From Shewanella sp. VB17 (lineage in GTDB: Bacteria; Pseudomonadota; Gammaproteobacteria; Enterobacterales; Shewanellaceae), in contig NZ_JABRVS010000001.1 in assembly GCF_013248905.1 (NCBI RefSeq), forward strand, positions 1,674,001 to 1,738,000: a stretch of DNA of 64,000 nucleotides. The letters run 5' to 3'. The position numbers and the translations under genes are program-made. Below the pieces are notes generated by a model. It was not told the origin of the DNA and ran no database searches. It saw nothing but the letters and a program-made list of their open reading frames with translations. Below are positions 51,539 through 60,399 of the stretch, piece by piece. The stretch's first letter is position 1, and each line of letters opens with the position of its first letter.

Positions 51539-52336
51539 TTAAGCTTCTGTGATAATCACAAAACCACGGGTTTTATTTTGATCTTGAGTTGCCATTGCTT
51601 GCAATAGATCGTGTGTGCTGACCCATACCCATGTTTGATAGGTGTTAGATACGTCCATAATAAGAAATGAATCGGATGTTTCATCATAGGCGGCTAAAGG
51701 TGAAAAGTGCCCACTACCCTGTTGATTTAAGGTCTTTCTAGAATAATTAGCGATCACATAGCTATCGGGTTGCTCAAGGGCACGTTTGAGTTGTTCCTTG
51801 GTTGATAGGACATAATTAGCATCGTCGAGTTGCTTTGGCATGACATTGGTGGATTGAACCTTTAGGGCTAAAGATTCGGCCAGCGCCGTGATCTCAGATA
51901 GCTGCATACCGTAATCGTGTTTTCCGCCTTTAATTTTAGGCTCACCTAATATCTGTGCCCGTGTTTTGTTGCTCTCTTTGAGTATCGACTCTTGGCTGTA
52001 GCGATGAAATAGGGGACTGACGCCTTTGGGGAAATAAGCGCCTTCAGCTTGAGTGAGGCGACTGTTATCTAAAGGAATGTCGGTATTTTCCGGGGAAGAT
52101 CGCAGGGTATTAGCAATAATGACCATAGAAGCCACACCGCAGAAGGTCTTATTTGATTGTCCTTCAAATTGAGGGGCTAAATGGAAAAAATCTTGTTTTA
52201 TCTTGGCAGCGCTGAGCCGGCTGACTCCCTCTTGGCTAGCCCAATCTAGAGTGTCGCCTGCAAAACTTGGAGCTTGTGATAATAACAAGATAAAGCAAGT
52301 CAGAGGGGCTAAGTATCGCTTCTTTTTTAATAACAT
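51539..52336 (-). CDS. Phytochelatin synthase-family protein
   Basis: A signal peptide (residues 1-26, ending APSFA) is followed by the papain-like phytochelatin synthase fold with its triad: Cys66 in NKTFCGVASM, His210 in GSGHFSPLAAY and Asp228 in LIMDVS. At 265 residues it has only the catalytic domain, like other bacterial members. These mainly cleave the glycine from glutathione or act as peptidases, rather than polymerising it. The signal peptide puts it in the periplasm. It is a single gene divergent from the chitinase operon. Confidence 0.88.
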   Translation of the reverse strand: MLLKKKRYLAPLTCFILLLSQAPSFAGDTLDWASQEGVSRLSAAKIKQDFFHLAPQFEGQSNKTFCGVASMVIIANTLRSSPENTDIPLDNSRLTQAEGAYFPKGVSPLFHRYSQESILKESNKTRAQILGEPKIKGGKHDYGMQLSEITALAESLALKVQSTNVMPKQLDDANYVLSTKEQLKRALEQPDSYVIANYSRKTLNQQGSGHFSPLAAYDETSDSFLIMDVSNTYQTWVWVSTHDLLQAMATQDQNKTRGFVIITEA

Positions 52337-52619
52337 CTAAAGTCTCATTAAAGTGAATACCTGTGCTGACAGGCATGATCTAATTATCGAGAGGTATTTT
52401 TAAGAATGACCACTTAATTTACCAATTAAATTTTATTCATTTAGATTAATTTTTGTTGGTCTAATAGGTATCTCTGCGGCTTTTTAAAGGCTGTTTAGCA
52501 TGCTAATAAATCATCAATTTACATAAAAGTAAGCATGTGACATTGCATATTTTATCAAATATTACCTATGCTAATAATGGCTGACAGCGTTGTCATCCTA
52601 TCGCTAACATGTATCTATA
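52337..52619. other. Divergent gap before the riboswitch
   Basis: The 283-bp stretch separates the leftward phytochelatin synthase gene from the chitinase leader and holds both promoters. It is AT-rich around 52420-52560. TATCTATATAAAGG (52612-52625) may be part of the chitinase promoter or the riboswitch 5' arm. No gene is seen. Confidence 0.4.
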
Positions 52620-52710
52620 TAAAGGCAGACCAACATAAAAGTTGGCACGCAAAGCCTCCAAATTAAAGAGATGGTTTGAGAGGGAGAGCTCTCAAAATCA
52701 TGGTGGTATC
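52620..52710 (+). ncRNA. c-di-GMP-I (GEMM) riboswitch, likely, in the chitinase leader
   Basis: AAGGCAGACC, the stem CCAAC...GTTGG and CACGCAAAGCCTCC reproduce the first half of GEMM-I riboswitches almost base for base; ACGCAAAGCC is the hallmark. ATGGTTTGAGAGGGAGA follows at the place of the conserved AUGGUNNG...GGG segment. The stem-P2 loop (ATAAAA) is not the usual GNRA, and P3 looks degenerate. The mutually exclusive hairpin TTTGAGAG...CTCTCAAA could be the expression platform. It lies about 170 bases before the GH18 chitinase start. Confidence 0.7.
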
Positions 52711-52883
52711 TATGAACGTGGGGATATTACAGGGCGTTTCTTCATGTAGTGCTCGATGATTCAGATTACTGATAAGGTCAATGGATCAGGTACTCGTGGT
52801 ATTCAAGATAGGCTTTACTCCTGTTGGTGCTTTGTTTGTCTTATTTTGATGAATGTATAAAAATAACAGAATAAGGACATCCA

Positions 52884-55484
52884 ATGGTTAATACAAAACT
52901 ATTCATGGCTGGGTTAGTCGTTGTAGGGGGGATTTCAACATCAGTGTATGCCGCCCCTGGAAAACCGACTATCGGCTGGGGTGAAACAAAATTTTCGATT
53001 ATAGAAGTCAATCAATCTGCTTCTGCATATAACCAACTTGTGACGGTTAAGGATGCCGCCGAGGTCTCTGTTAGTTGGAGTTTGTGGAGTGGCTCACTCG
53101 GTGATAGAGCTAAAGTGTTACTTGATGGGGTTGAGGTGTGGTCTGGAGCATCAACGGCTTCTGGGGTCGCTAATTTTAATGTGCGCCAAGGTGGGCGTTA
53201 TCAAATGCAGGTGGCGTTATGTGATGTTGACGGCTGTACGTTAAGTGACGAGAAATCCATTATTGTTGCTGACACCGATGGTAGTCATCTATTGCCGCTC
53301 GATACTCAGTTTGGTGAAAACAATCAACCTTATACTAATCAATCTGGCAAGGTGGTTGGCAGCTACTTTGTTGAGTGGGGGGTGTATGGCCGCCAATTCC
53401 CGTTAGATAAGGTTCCGACCAAGAATCTCACTCATATTCTTTATGGTTTCACGCCTATTTGTGGCGGTGATGGCATCAATGACAGTTTGAAAGAAATAGA
53501 AGGGAGTTTTCAATCGCTGCAGCGTGCTTGTAGTGGCCGTGAAGATTTTAAGGTGGCGATTCACGATCCGTGGGCTGCGCTGCAAATGCCTCAGTTAGGT
53601 GTCAGCGAATATTCAGACCCTTATAAGGGCAATTTTGGCCAGTTAATGGCCCTTAAACAGGCACAACCTGATCTTATTATTCTTCCTTCTGTTGGCGGCT
53701 GGACCTTATCTGATCCTTTTTACTTTTTGGGCGATAAAATTAAGCGTGATCGTTTTGTCGCTTCAGTGAAAGAGTTTTTACAGACTTGGAAGTTTTTTGA
53801 TGGGGTTGATATCGATTGGGAATTTCCTGGTGGCAAAGGGGCGAATCCTGACTTAGGCGATCCTGAAACAGACGGTGAAACCTATGTTTTACTGATGAAA
53901 GAGTTACGTGCCATGCTTGATGAGTTAAGCATTGAAACCGGAAGGGATTACCAGTTAACCTCAGCGATTAGTGCGGGTGCGGATAAAATTGCGATAGTCG
54001 ATTACCAAGATGCACAGCAATACATGGATCATATTTTTCTGATGACTTATGACTTCTACGGAGGATGGTCTAATACTGATTTAAACCATCAGACTGCGCT
54101 TTATGCCGCAAGCTGGAAACCAGAGACTGAATACACTACTGAGATAGCCGTAAACAAACTGTTAGCACAGGGGGTGACACCAGAAAAAATAGTGATTGGT
54201 ACGGCCATGTATGGCCGTGGTTGGACTGGGGTTAATGATTATCAAGATGGCAATCCATTTACGGGAACAGCAACAGGAAAAGTAAAAGGAACTTGGGAAG
54301 GTGGCGTTGTCGATTATCGTCAGATAGTGAATGAATATATGTCTGGTGAATGGCAATACGAATATGATGAAGTTGCTGAGGCGCCTTATGTATTTAAACC
54401 ATCAACGGGTGATTTAATTACTTTCGATGATCCTCGCTCTGTTAAAGCCAAAGGTCAGTATGTCACAAGGCATCAGTTAGGTGGGTTATTTGCTTGGGAA
54501 ATCGATGCTGATAATGGTGATATTCTCAATGCCATGCATGAAGGTTTAGGTCATGGAGATGACACAATTCCACCTGTGAATAAGGCGCCAATTGCCAATG
54601 CTGGAATGGCGCAGCGAGTAACAGGGCCTGTTGATGTGACTCTTAATGGCAGCTTATCTCGCGATCCTGAAAATAAGGTGCTGACTTATGCATGGTCACA
54701 AATATCGGGTCCTGTTTTAGTGTTAGGTAATGTGGATAAGGCACAAGTGAGTTTCACTTTACCGATAACCGTTACCGATATTGTTTATGAGTTCTCATTG
54801 ACAGTAACAGATCCTGAAGGTTTATTTGGTAGTGCATCAACTTCTGTCATTAATATGGCGCCTCAAGCTAATCGAGCTCCTGAGGTGCTACTTGATGCGA
54901 ATGTATCAGTAAATTCAGCTAAACAAGTGACGATTAAAGCCAATGCCAGCGATCCTGATGGTGATAGCTTGACCTATAACTGGACGGTACCAGCAGGCTT
55001 AACAGTCACAGGTGACAGCTCTGATACTTTAGTCGTGACGGCGCCGAATGTGGCAGAAGATAGTACTTACACCTTAAGCCTCTTGGTTTCTGATGGCAGT
55101 TTGGATGCATCGGCTCAAACAGTATTGACAGTGAAAGCTGCATTACCTAATGATTGTGACATTATTGATCCCGATGCTGATAATTATCCAGCTTGGGTTT
55201 CCACAAAGGTCTATAACACCGATGATATTGTTAGCCATCAATGTGTAGTCTGGAAGGCTAAATATTGGACTCGCGCTAATGAACCGAGTGTGACAGCAGA
55301 TCAATGGTTACTGATGAGCAGTGCTAGCTCAGCGTGGAATCCAGACATTGCTTATCATGGTGGTGATAAAACTACACATAATACTCATACTTGGCAGGCT
55401 AAATGGTGGACTAAAGGTGAAGAACCTGGCGTGACGTCTGCTTGGGATGATCTTGGTGTTACGACGGTTAAGTCACAAGATTAA
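52884..55484 (+). CDS. Secreted GH18 chitinase (ChiA type) with chitin-binding domains
   Basis: A signal peptide (cut after TSVYA) leads the 866-residue enzyme. An N-terminal ChiA-N/Ig-like domain (25-135) is followed by a GH18 barrel (about 155-550) with the catalytic motif FDGVDIDWEFPG (Asp311, Glu313). Two PKD/cadherin-like Ig domains (about 570-755) and two C-terminal CBM5/12 chitin-binding domains (about 765-855, with W-x-A-K-x-W-T) complete it. It hydrolyses chitin outside the cell, probably processively from an end. It is the first gene of a two-gene chitinase operon and is likely controlled by the c-di-GMP riboswitch in its leader. Confidence 0.95.
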   Translation: MVNTKLFMAGLVVVGGISTSVYAAPGKPTIGWGETKFSIIEVNQSASAYNQLVTVKDAAEVSVSWSLWSGSLGDRAKVLLDGVEVWSGASTASGVANFNVRQGGRYQMQVALCDVDGCTLSDEKSIIVADTDGSHLLPLDTQFGENNQPYTNQSGKVVGSYFVEWGVYGRQFPLDKVPTKNLTHILYGFTPICGGDGINDSLKEIEGSFQSLQRACSGREDFKVAIHDPWAALQMPQLGVSEYSDPYKGNFGQLMALKQAQPDLIILPSVGGWTLSDPFYFLGDKIKRDRFVASVKEFLQTWKFFDGVDIDWEFPGGKGANPDLGDPETDGETYVLLMKELRAMLDELSIETGRDYQLTSAISAGADKIAIVDYQDAQQYMDHIFLMTYDFYGGWSNTDLNHQTALYAASWKPETEYTTEIAVNKLLAQGVTPEKIVIGTAMYGRGWTGVNDYQDGNPFTGTATGKVKGTWEGGVVDYRQIVNEYMSGEWQYEYDEVAEAPYVFKPSTGDLITFDDPRSVKAKGQYVTRHQLGGLFAWEIDADNGDILNAMHEGLGHGDDTIPPVNKAPIANAGMAQRVTGPVDVTLNGSLSRDPENKVLTYAWSQISGPVLVLGNVDKAQVSFTLPITVTDIVYEFSLTVTDPEGLFGSASTSVINMAPQANRAPEVLLDANVSVNSAKQVTIKANASDPDGDSLTYNWTVPAGLTVTGDSSDTLVVTAPNVAEDSTYTLSLLVSDGSLDASAQTVLTVKAALPNDCDIIDPDADNYPAWVSTKVYNTDDIVSHQCVVWKAKYWTRANEPSVTADQWLLMSSASSAWNPDIAYHGGDKTTHNTHTWQAKWWTKGEEPGVTSAWDDLGVTTVKSQD

Positions 55485-55494
55485 GGACATGGCG

Positions 55495-57186
55495 ATGAAG
55501 CATGATTTATTTACCATGTTAACAGTGGCAAGCTTAACCAGTTTTTCATCTTCCTTACTTGCAGTTGAGGCGGTTCATTTTACTCAAGATGAAATAGATG
55601 CAAAAGAAACGGCATTGACAGACTTTCCTTTAATGCGAGCGGTTAAATCATCAATAGCTACTCGTGATAATCGTATTGTTGAGAGAGTAACGGCAGGAAA
55701 TGTGAATAATCCTGCTAATGTCAAACGACTAGAATCGATTGTCAGTGAGGTACAATTTGAGTTTCTCTTTCCCGTAAGAGCCGATGAATATACCTACCAA
55801 GGTTTACTTAGAGCGGCGGCTAAATTTCCAGCTTTATGTGGTGACTATGATGAAGGAGATGCTGATGCCATCTGCCGGCAATCACTGGCAACCATGTTTG
55901 CGCATTTCGCGCAAGAAACAGGAGCCCATGATAAGTGGTTACCTGAGCCGCAATGGCGGCAGGGTTTGTATTGGGTTCGAGAGATGGGATGGGATGAAAC
56001 TAAGCAAGGGGGGTACAACACTGAGTGTGATCCAGATAGTTGGCAGGGTGAAGTATGGCCCTGTGGTAAATTTGCCAATGGTGAATATAAGAGCTATTTC
56101 GGACGTGGTGCTAAACAGCTTTCTTATAATTACAACTACGGTCCCTTTTCTTATGCCATGTTTGGTGATGTGAGTCTTCTTTTGGACAATCCTGAAAGGG
56201 TTGCTGATACTTGGCTTAACCTCGCCAGTGCGGTGTTCTTTTTCACTTATCCTCAGCCGCCTAAACCGTCTATGTTGCATGTGATAGATGGTACTTGGCA
56301 ACCTAATACACACGACCTTCAAAGCGGCTTAACTGCCGGATTTGGTATGACTACCCATGTTATTAATGGGGGAATTGAGTGCGGTGGAGGCAGTGAAAAA
56401 CAGCAATCGATAAACCGAATAGAGTACTATCAGGCTCAAGCTCAGTATCTAGGAGTGGAAGTTAAAGACAGTGAAGTGCTTGGTTGTAAAGACATGAAAC
56501 CGTTTGATGTTAAAGGTGCTGGAGCGATGATGATCTATTGGGAGCTGGATTGGTCTTATATCCCAGGTAATCCTAATGGTGGTAAAAGTTATGCCTGTAA
56601 GCTGGTGGGGTACCAGACTCGATACAGCGCATTTAAGCCTGGGGACTATCTGAACTGCTTAATGCACTTTTTTCCTGAAGTGGTTATTGATGACGACAGT
56701 GGGCCAACAGATCCTAACAATCAGGCTCCAACGGCTAAGATTTCAGGTGTTGTTGTAGGTGAGGGGGGCTCTGTGGTTGTATTGGATGCTTCTTCATCAA
56801 ACGATCCTGAAGGTAAGCCATTAAATTATCTTTGGCGTTTACCCGTAGGTGCGCGCAGTGATAGTACAGATAATGTTGACATTACAGTCACCTTGCCAAA
56901 TCTGAGTGAGGCAAAAGTCTTAAGCTTTAGTGTGACGGTGACAGATGAAGGTGGCTTAACGGATACCGTTCATCATGCTATTAGGGTTCATGGTGGCGAT
57001 ATTCCTGATAACCCTCCGGCTTATCAAGTTGGTTATGCTTACATTTCTGGTGATAAAGTCAGTCATGCTGGTGGTATTTATGAGTGTAAACCTTTCCCAT
57101 ACACCGCTTGGTGTGCTGGGGCTGCATGGGCTTATGAACCGGGTGTGGGGACATCTTGGCAAGATGCTTGGATAGCCCATAAATAG
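55495..57186 (+). CDS. Secreted GH19 chitinase with PKD and CBM5/12 domains
   Basis: ATG 55495 lies seven bases after AAGGA; two upstream in-frame ATG/ATA options are too close to it or inside the previous gene. The 563-residue protein has a signal peptide (ending SSLLAVEA), a GH19 domain (about 95-330) with catalytic Glu in MFAHFAQETGAHD and the typical YFGRGAKQLSYNYNYG, then a PKD-like domain (about 420-510) and a CBM5/12 domain (about 520-560). GH19 enzymes cut chitin internally with inversion, complementing the GH18 enzyme encoded ten bases upstream. Confidence 0.93.
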   Translation: MKHDLFTMLTVASLTSFSSSLLAVEAVHFTQDEIDAKETALTDFPLMRAVKSSIATRDNRIVERVTAGNVNNPANVKRLESIVSEVQFEFLFPVRADEYTYQGLLRAAAKFPALCGDYDEGDADAICRQSLATMFAHFAQETGAHDKWLPEPQWRQGLYWVREMGWDETKQGGYNTECDPDSWQGEVWPCGKFANGEYKSYFGRGAKQLSYNYNYGPFSYAMFGDVSLLLDNPERVADTWLNLASAVFFFTYPQPPKPSMLHVIDGTWQPNTHDLQSGLTAGFGMTTHVINGGIECGGGSEKQQSINRIEYYQAQAQYLGVEVKDSEVLGCKDMKPFDVKGAGAMMIYWELDWSYIPGNPNGGKSYACKLVGYQTRYSAFKPGDYLNCLMHFFPEVVIDDDSGPTDPNNQAPTAKISGVVVGEGGSVVVLDASSSNDPEGKPLNYLWRLPVGARSDSTDNVDITVTLPNLSEAKVLSFSVTVTDEGGLTDTVHHAIRVHGGDIPDNPPAYQVGYAYISGDKVSHAGGIYECKPFPYTAWCAGAAWAYEPGVGTSWQDAWIAHK

Positions 57187-57204
57187 TTTGTTTAGGAGAA
57201 CATG

Positions 57205-57235
57205 AAAACGCGCACAGCAGGCGCGTTTTTATTTT
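57205..57235. terminator. Intrinsic terminator after the chitinase operon
   Basis: AAAACGCGC (57205-57213) pairs with GCGCGTTTT (57221-57229) and is followed by TTATTTT. The A-run on the other side makes it usable for the leftward FKBP gene as well. Confidence 0.9.
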
Positions 57236-57240
57236 GAGGC

Positions 57241-57711
57241 TTAATCGATACTGAGCAGTTCTACATCAAAAATCAATACTGAGCCGCCGACAATTTTACC
57301 TGTACTGCTGCTTCCATAAGCTAACGTACTTGGAATATAGAAACGTGTCTTTTGGCCAACGACCATTAACTGTACTCCTTCTGTCCAACCTTTAATGACT
57401 CGATTTAACGGGAAAGCAATAGGTTCTCCCCGTTCAACAGAGCTATCAAATACAGTGCCGTCGATCAGGGTTCCATGATAATGAACGGTAACAGTATCAG
57501 TGGCTTTAGGGTGTATTGTTCCTTCGCCATGAGTTAATACCTTATATTGAAGCCCAGATAGTGTTTCAATAACACCCTCACTATGTTTATTCTCAGCCAA
57601 GAAAATAGCACCTAGTTTACTGTTTTCCTTAGCAGCTTTTTGATTGTTCATCGAAGTGAAAAAATAAAAGATAACACCAGCGATAAGGACAACGGCTAAT
57701 AGCATTTTCAT
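57241..57711 (-). CDS. FKBP-type peptidyl-prolyl cis-trans isomerase
   Basis: The 156-residue protein has an N-terminal membrane anchor or signal (residues 3-20, MLLAVVLIAGVIFYFF) followed by an FKBP domain: VHYHGTLIDGTVFDSSVERGEPIAFPLNRVIKGWTEGV, then RFYIPSTLAYGSS and VLIFDVELLSID. The active-site aromatic and D/F residues are conserved. It helps fold exported proteins in the periplasm. The gene is transcribed towards the chitinase operon and shares its terminator. Confidence 0.92.
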   Translation of the reverse strand: MKMLLAVVLIAGVIFYFFTSMNNQKAAKENSKLGAIFLAENKHSEGVIETLSGLQYKVLTHGEGTIHPKATDTVTVHYHGTLIDGTVFDSSVERGEPIAFPLNRVIKGWTEGVQLMVVGQKTRFYIPSTLAYGSSSTGKIVGGSVLIFDVELLSID

Positions 57712-57847
57712 TATGTATATTCGTTTTAGGGAAAGTCGAGTGCTATGATATCGAATCCCTTAACGGGGGTAAATATGCTTATTTAACAAATATAGCATGG
57801 CCTTTGTTCAGCTTAGTGCTGACGTATTTGTAAGTTGATAGTTAGCG

Positions 57848-58249
57848 TTACATTAAACGGCTCTGTAATAACCAAGATTGACCGATTGTTGAAATTAACC
57901 AGATAAGTATTGTGCAATTTGCGAGTATCATCATCCAAAGGGTTAACCTAAAAGAGTGTTTTTGGGATTTATGCCTTAACCATTTTTGTGCAAGTAATGC
58001 CCCTGGCCATCCTCCCATGAAAGACAGTAGTTGTAGCGTGTTTTCACTCGTGCGCCATTCACCTTTACGTGCTGAGGATTTGTCTATAGCGTAGGCAATA
58101 AAGGTGATGCAGCTCATCAGCAGATAAATCCATATGAGGGTTTGAGGTAATAACTGTTGCCAAACACAGGTTCCTAAAAAACCAGCTAGACAGCATATAA
58201 GTAATAGGCTCAATTGTTCGTGTAATCTACTCTTCTTTTGCTGAATCAT
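57848..58249 (-). CDS. DUF1294 membrane protein
   Basis: The 133-residue protein has four transmembrane segments and the DUF1294 signature: YAIDKSSARKGEWRTSENTLQLLSFMGGWPGALLAQKWLRHKSQKHSF (about residues 51-98). Some members are fused to an RNA-binding cold-shock domain, but here the domain is alone. Function is unknown. Confidence 0.85.
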   Translation of the reverse strand: MIQQKKSRLHEQLSLLLICCLAGFLGTCVWQQLLPQTLIWIYLLMSCITFIAYAIDKSSARKGEWRTSENTLQLLSFMGGWPGALLAQKWLRHKSQKHSFRLTLWMMILANCTILIWLISTIGQSWLLQSRLM

Positions 58250-58358
58250 GTTATCTAACTGATAATATTAGTGTGATTTTGCTATCATAATTTTTTTTAT
58301 CATCGATTGGAAGTGGTCACTAAACACGCGGGTACTTAGCTTCAATAAGTCGGTGATA

Positions 58359-58838
58359 TTATATTTTTTTAGGTTTTTCTGAGATCCATAATTTTATTTC
58401 GCCTTTAACCACAACCACTCCATCAGTATCATAAGCGGTAACGGGGACCATGAGATCGCCAGGTACCCATTGCTCAGGGTTGACTTGGGCGACACAGCGT
58501 ATATCGCTATTTGCTTTGGCGGTATAATCTAGACTCATGCCTTTTGGTATCCACCTTAAGTGATGGGGTATCGAAGCTTCGGCCATCACGCCCATCGCCA
58601 TTTCGAGTCCATTGCATATGGCAATGACGTGTACGGTTTTAATATGATTATGTACAGCAGGGCGTTTTTTTATTAAACACTCGCAGCGATGAGGCCTAAG
58701 TTCAGTGATTAAAGGTTTAATGGTGCTGAAATAGGGCGCCATACGCGCCAATATAATTGAAAAGAGTTTATTGCCGCAAGGAAAACGGGTGAGCTTGTTA
58801 TACAGTGACATTACTTTGGTTTTTGTATGTGTTGTCAT
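58359..58838 (-). CDS. DUF4442 hotdog-fold protein (thioesterase-like)
   Basis: The 159-residue protein matches the DUF4442 pattern: N-terminal FSIILARMAPYFSTIKP, the central helix HVIAICNGLEMAMGVM, which carries the hotdog catalytic-type Asn/Glu, and C-terminal beta strands VTAYDTDGVVVVKGEIKLWIS. Related hotdog proteins hydrolyse acyl-CoA. It is a stand-alone minus-strand gene, and its substrate is unknown. Confidence 0.8.
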   Translation of the reverse strand: MTTHTKTKVMSLYNKLTRFPCGNKLFSIILARMAPYFSTIKPLITELRPHRCECLIKKRPAVHNHIKTVHVIAICNGLEMAMGVMAEASIPHHLRWIPKGMSLDYTAKANSDIRCVAQVNPEQWVPGDLMVPVTAYDTDGVVVVKGEIKLWISEKPKKI

Positions 58839-59050
58839 CGCAATGCTGCCTAAATATGATTGGTCTGGTCGGATGAGTTAGGGTATAGCAAGAACAAGTA
58901 ATTAACAATATCTCTTTTTCTCTCGGTTTAACGCCATTTATTAAGGATATTCATTAAGTATGTTGAAAATGAAGTAAACTTCATTTTCCTTTGGCTATCT
59001 TTAAACCGTATAATACCCCCTTTATATTTGTCTATATTAGAGGATGAAAA

Positions 59051-60013
59051 TTGAATTTCCTGTTTACCTATTTAAAGGGCATGGCGATGGGGGCTGCCGA
59101 TGTGGTTCCTGGTGTCTCAGGGGGGACGATAGCGTTTATTACTGGTATTTTAGACACGCTATTGGAGAGCATTCGTCGAATTAATCCTACATTAATTTCA
59201 GTCATAAGAAAGCAGGGAATTAAGCAGGCTTTTGAGTATATCAATGGCTCTTTTCTTATGTGTGTTTTCGGCGGAATATTAACCAGTATTTTTTCTTTAT
59301 CAAAGCTGATCACTTACCTTTTAGCGACTCATCCAATCCCAGTGTGGTCATTTTTCTTCGGACTGATTGTTATCTCAGTGGTCCATATGTTGAAGCAAGT
59401 AAAGGGCTTTTCATGTGTTCGACTACTGTTATTTACGCTGGGTGTAGCTTTTGCTTGGGGGATCACTATGTTGAATCCTATCGCACTTGAGATGACGTAC
59501 CTTAATGTTTTTATTGGCGGTAGTATCGCGATTTGCGCCATGCTGTTACCCGGTATATCAGGCAGTTTTATTTTGTTGTTATTGGGCTTGTATCCTTCTA
59601 TATTGGCGGCGGCTAAGAATTTTGATATCACTGTATTAGCGATTTTCGCATCTGGTTGTATCTTTGGTTTATTGACATTTAGTCATTTACTCTCTGCTTT
59701 GTTACGTAAGTTTCACGATGCCACGCTTATCTTTTTGACTGGGCTAATGTTAGGAACATTAGGTAAAATCTGGCCATGGAAAGAAGTGCTGACTTGGCGG
59801 ATGAATTCAGCGGGTGAACAGGTCCCTTTGCTGGAGAAAAATCTCTCACCCATGCAGTTTGAACAAGTTACCGGGCAAACGGCTAATATTGCTTGGGCTA
59901 TAGCGGCATTTGTTTGTGGCATTGTGTTGGTGTGGGCAATGGAGAAATTTGCTGCACGCAGTAATCCGGTTAGCGATAACTTACTAAAAGAAGAAAAGAG
60001 TAAACAAAAATGA
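59051..60013 (+). CDS. DUF368 polyprenyl-phosphate transporter (PopT-like)
   Basis: The start is TTG 59051: AGGA lies six bases upstream, and the product begins NFLFTYLKGMAMGAADVVPGVSGGTIAF, the conserved DUF368 N-terminus; the ATG at 59044 is out of frame. The 320-residue protein has eight or so transmembrane helices and a second conserved motif LLPGISGSFILLLLGLY. V. cholerae PopT of this family recycles undecaprenyl phosphate across the inner membrane for wall and O-antigen synthesis, especially at high pH, which fits a marine host. Its stop overlaps the following lipoprotein gene (ATGA). Confidence 0.9.
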   Translation: MNFLFTYLKGMAMGAADVVPGVSGGTIAFITGILDTLLESIRRINPTLISVIRKQGIKQAFEYINGSFLMCVFGGILTSIFSLSKLITYLLATHPIPVWSFFFGLIVISVVHMLKQVKGFSCVRLLLFTLGVAFAWGITMLNPIALEMTYLNVFIGGSIAICAMLLPGISGSFILLLLGLYPSILAAAKNFDITVLAIFASGCIFGLLTFSHLLSALLRKFHDATLIFLTGLMLGTLGKIWPWKEVLTWRMNSAGEQVPLLEKNLSPMQFEQVTGQTANIAWAIAAFVCGIVLVWAMEKFAARSNPVSDNLLKEEKSKQK

Positions 60014-60210
60014 ATTTGAGTCATGTACTACTGATCACCGCACTATTAGGTATTTCTGCTTGTGCAACGTCTGTTTACGACACGATAGAGATGAATGTTG
60101 AACAGGATACATCAACAGAGGTATTGGATAATACAACAGATCCTATGGTTGAACATAATGAGCGGCTTATTAAGGAAGGTCGTGAAGATATGTGGCAAAA
60201 AAATATTTAG
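60010..60210 (+). CDS. Small lipoprotein coupled to the PopT-like gene
   Basis: ATG 60010 overlaps the stop of the DUF368 gene by four bases. The 66-residue product has a lipobox LGISAC (cysteine ~19) and an acidic tail ending EDMWQKNI. No family was recognised. The overlap suggests that it is made with the transporter, but a shared function is only inference. Confidence 0.65.
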   Translation: MNLSHVLLITALLGISACATSVYDTIEMNVEQDTSTEVLDNTTDPMVEHNERLIKEGREDMWQKNI

Positions 60211-60399
60211 AGAGTAAATATATCGCTGATTTTAGCGCTTAGTTTTAATCGGCTACTATGATGTATTCGTTCAATGATTTTTCTTTTTTGTTTGTAACAT
60301 ATTGTATAATAATATAAATTTTGGTATTCAATCAGAGTGGAGAATGGTAATGTTTAATTAAATTTCACCACATGAATTTAAAATAAAAAGGGTATTAAA

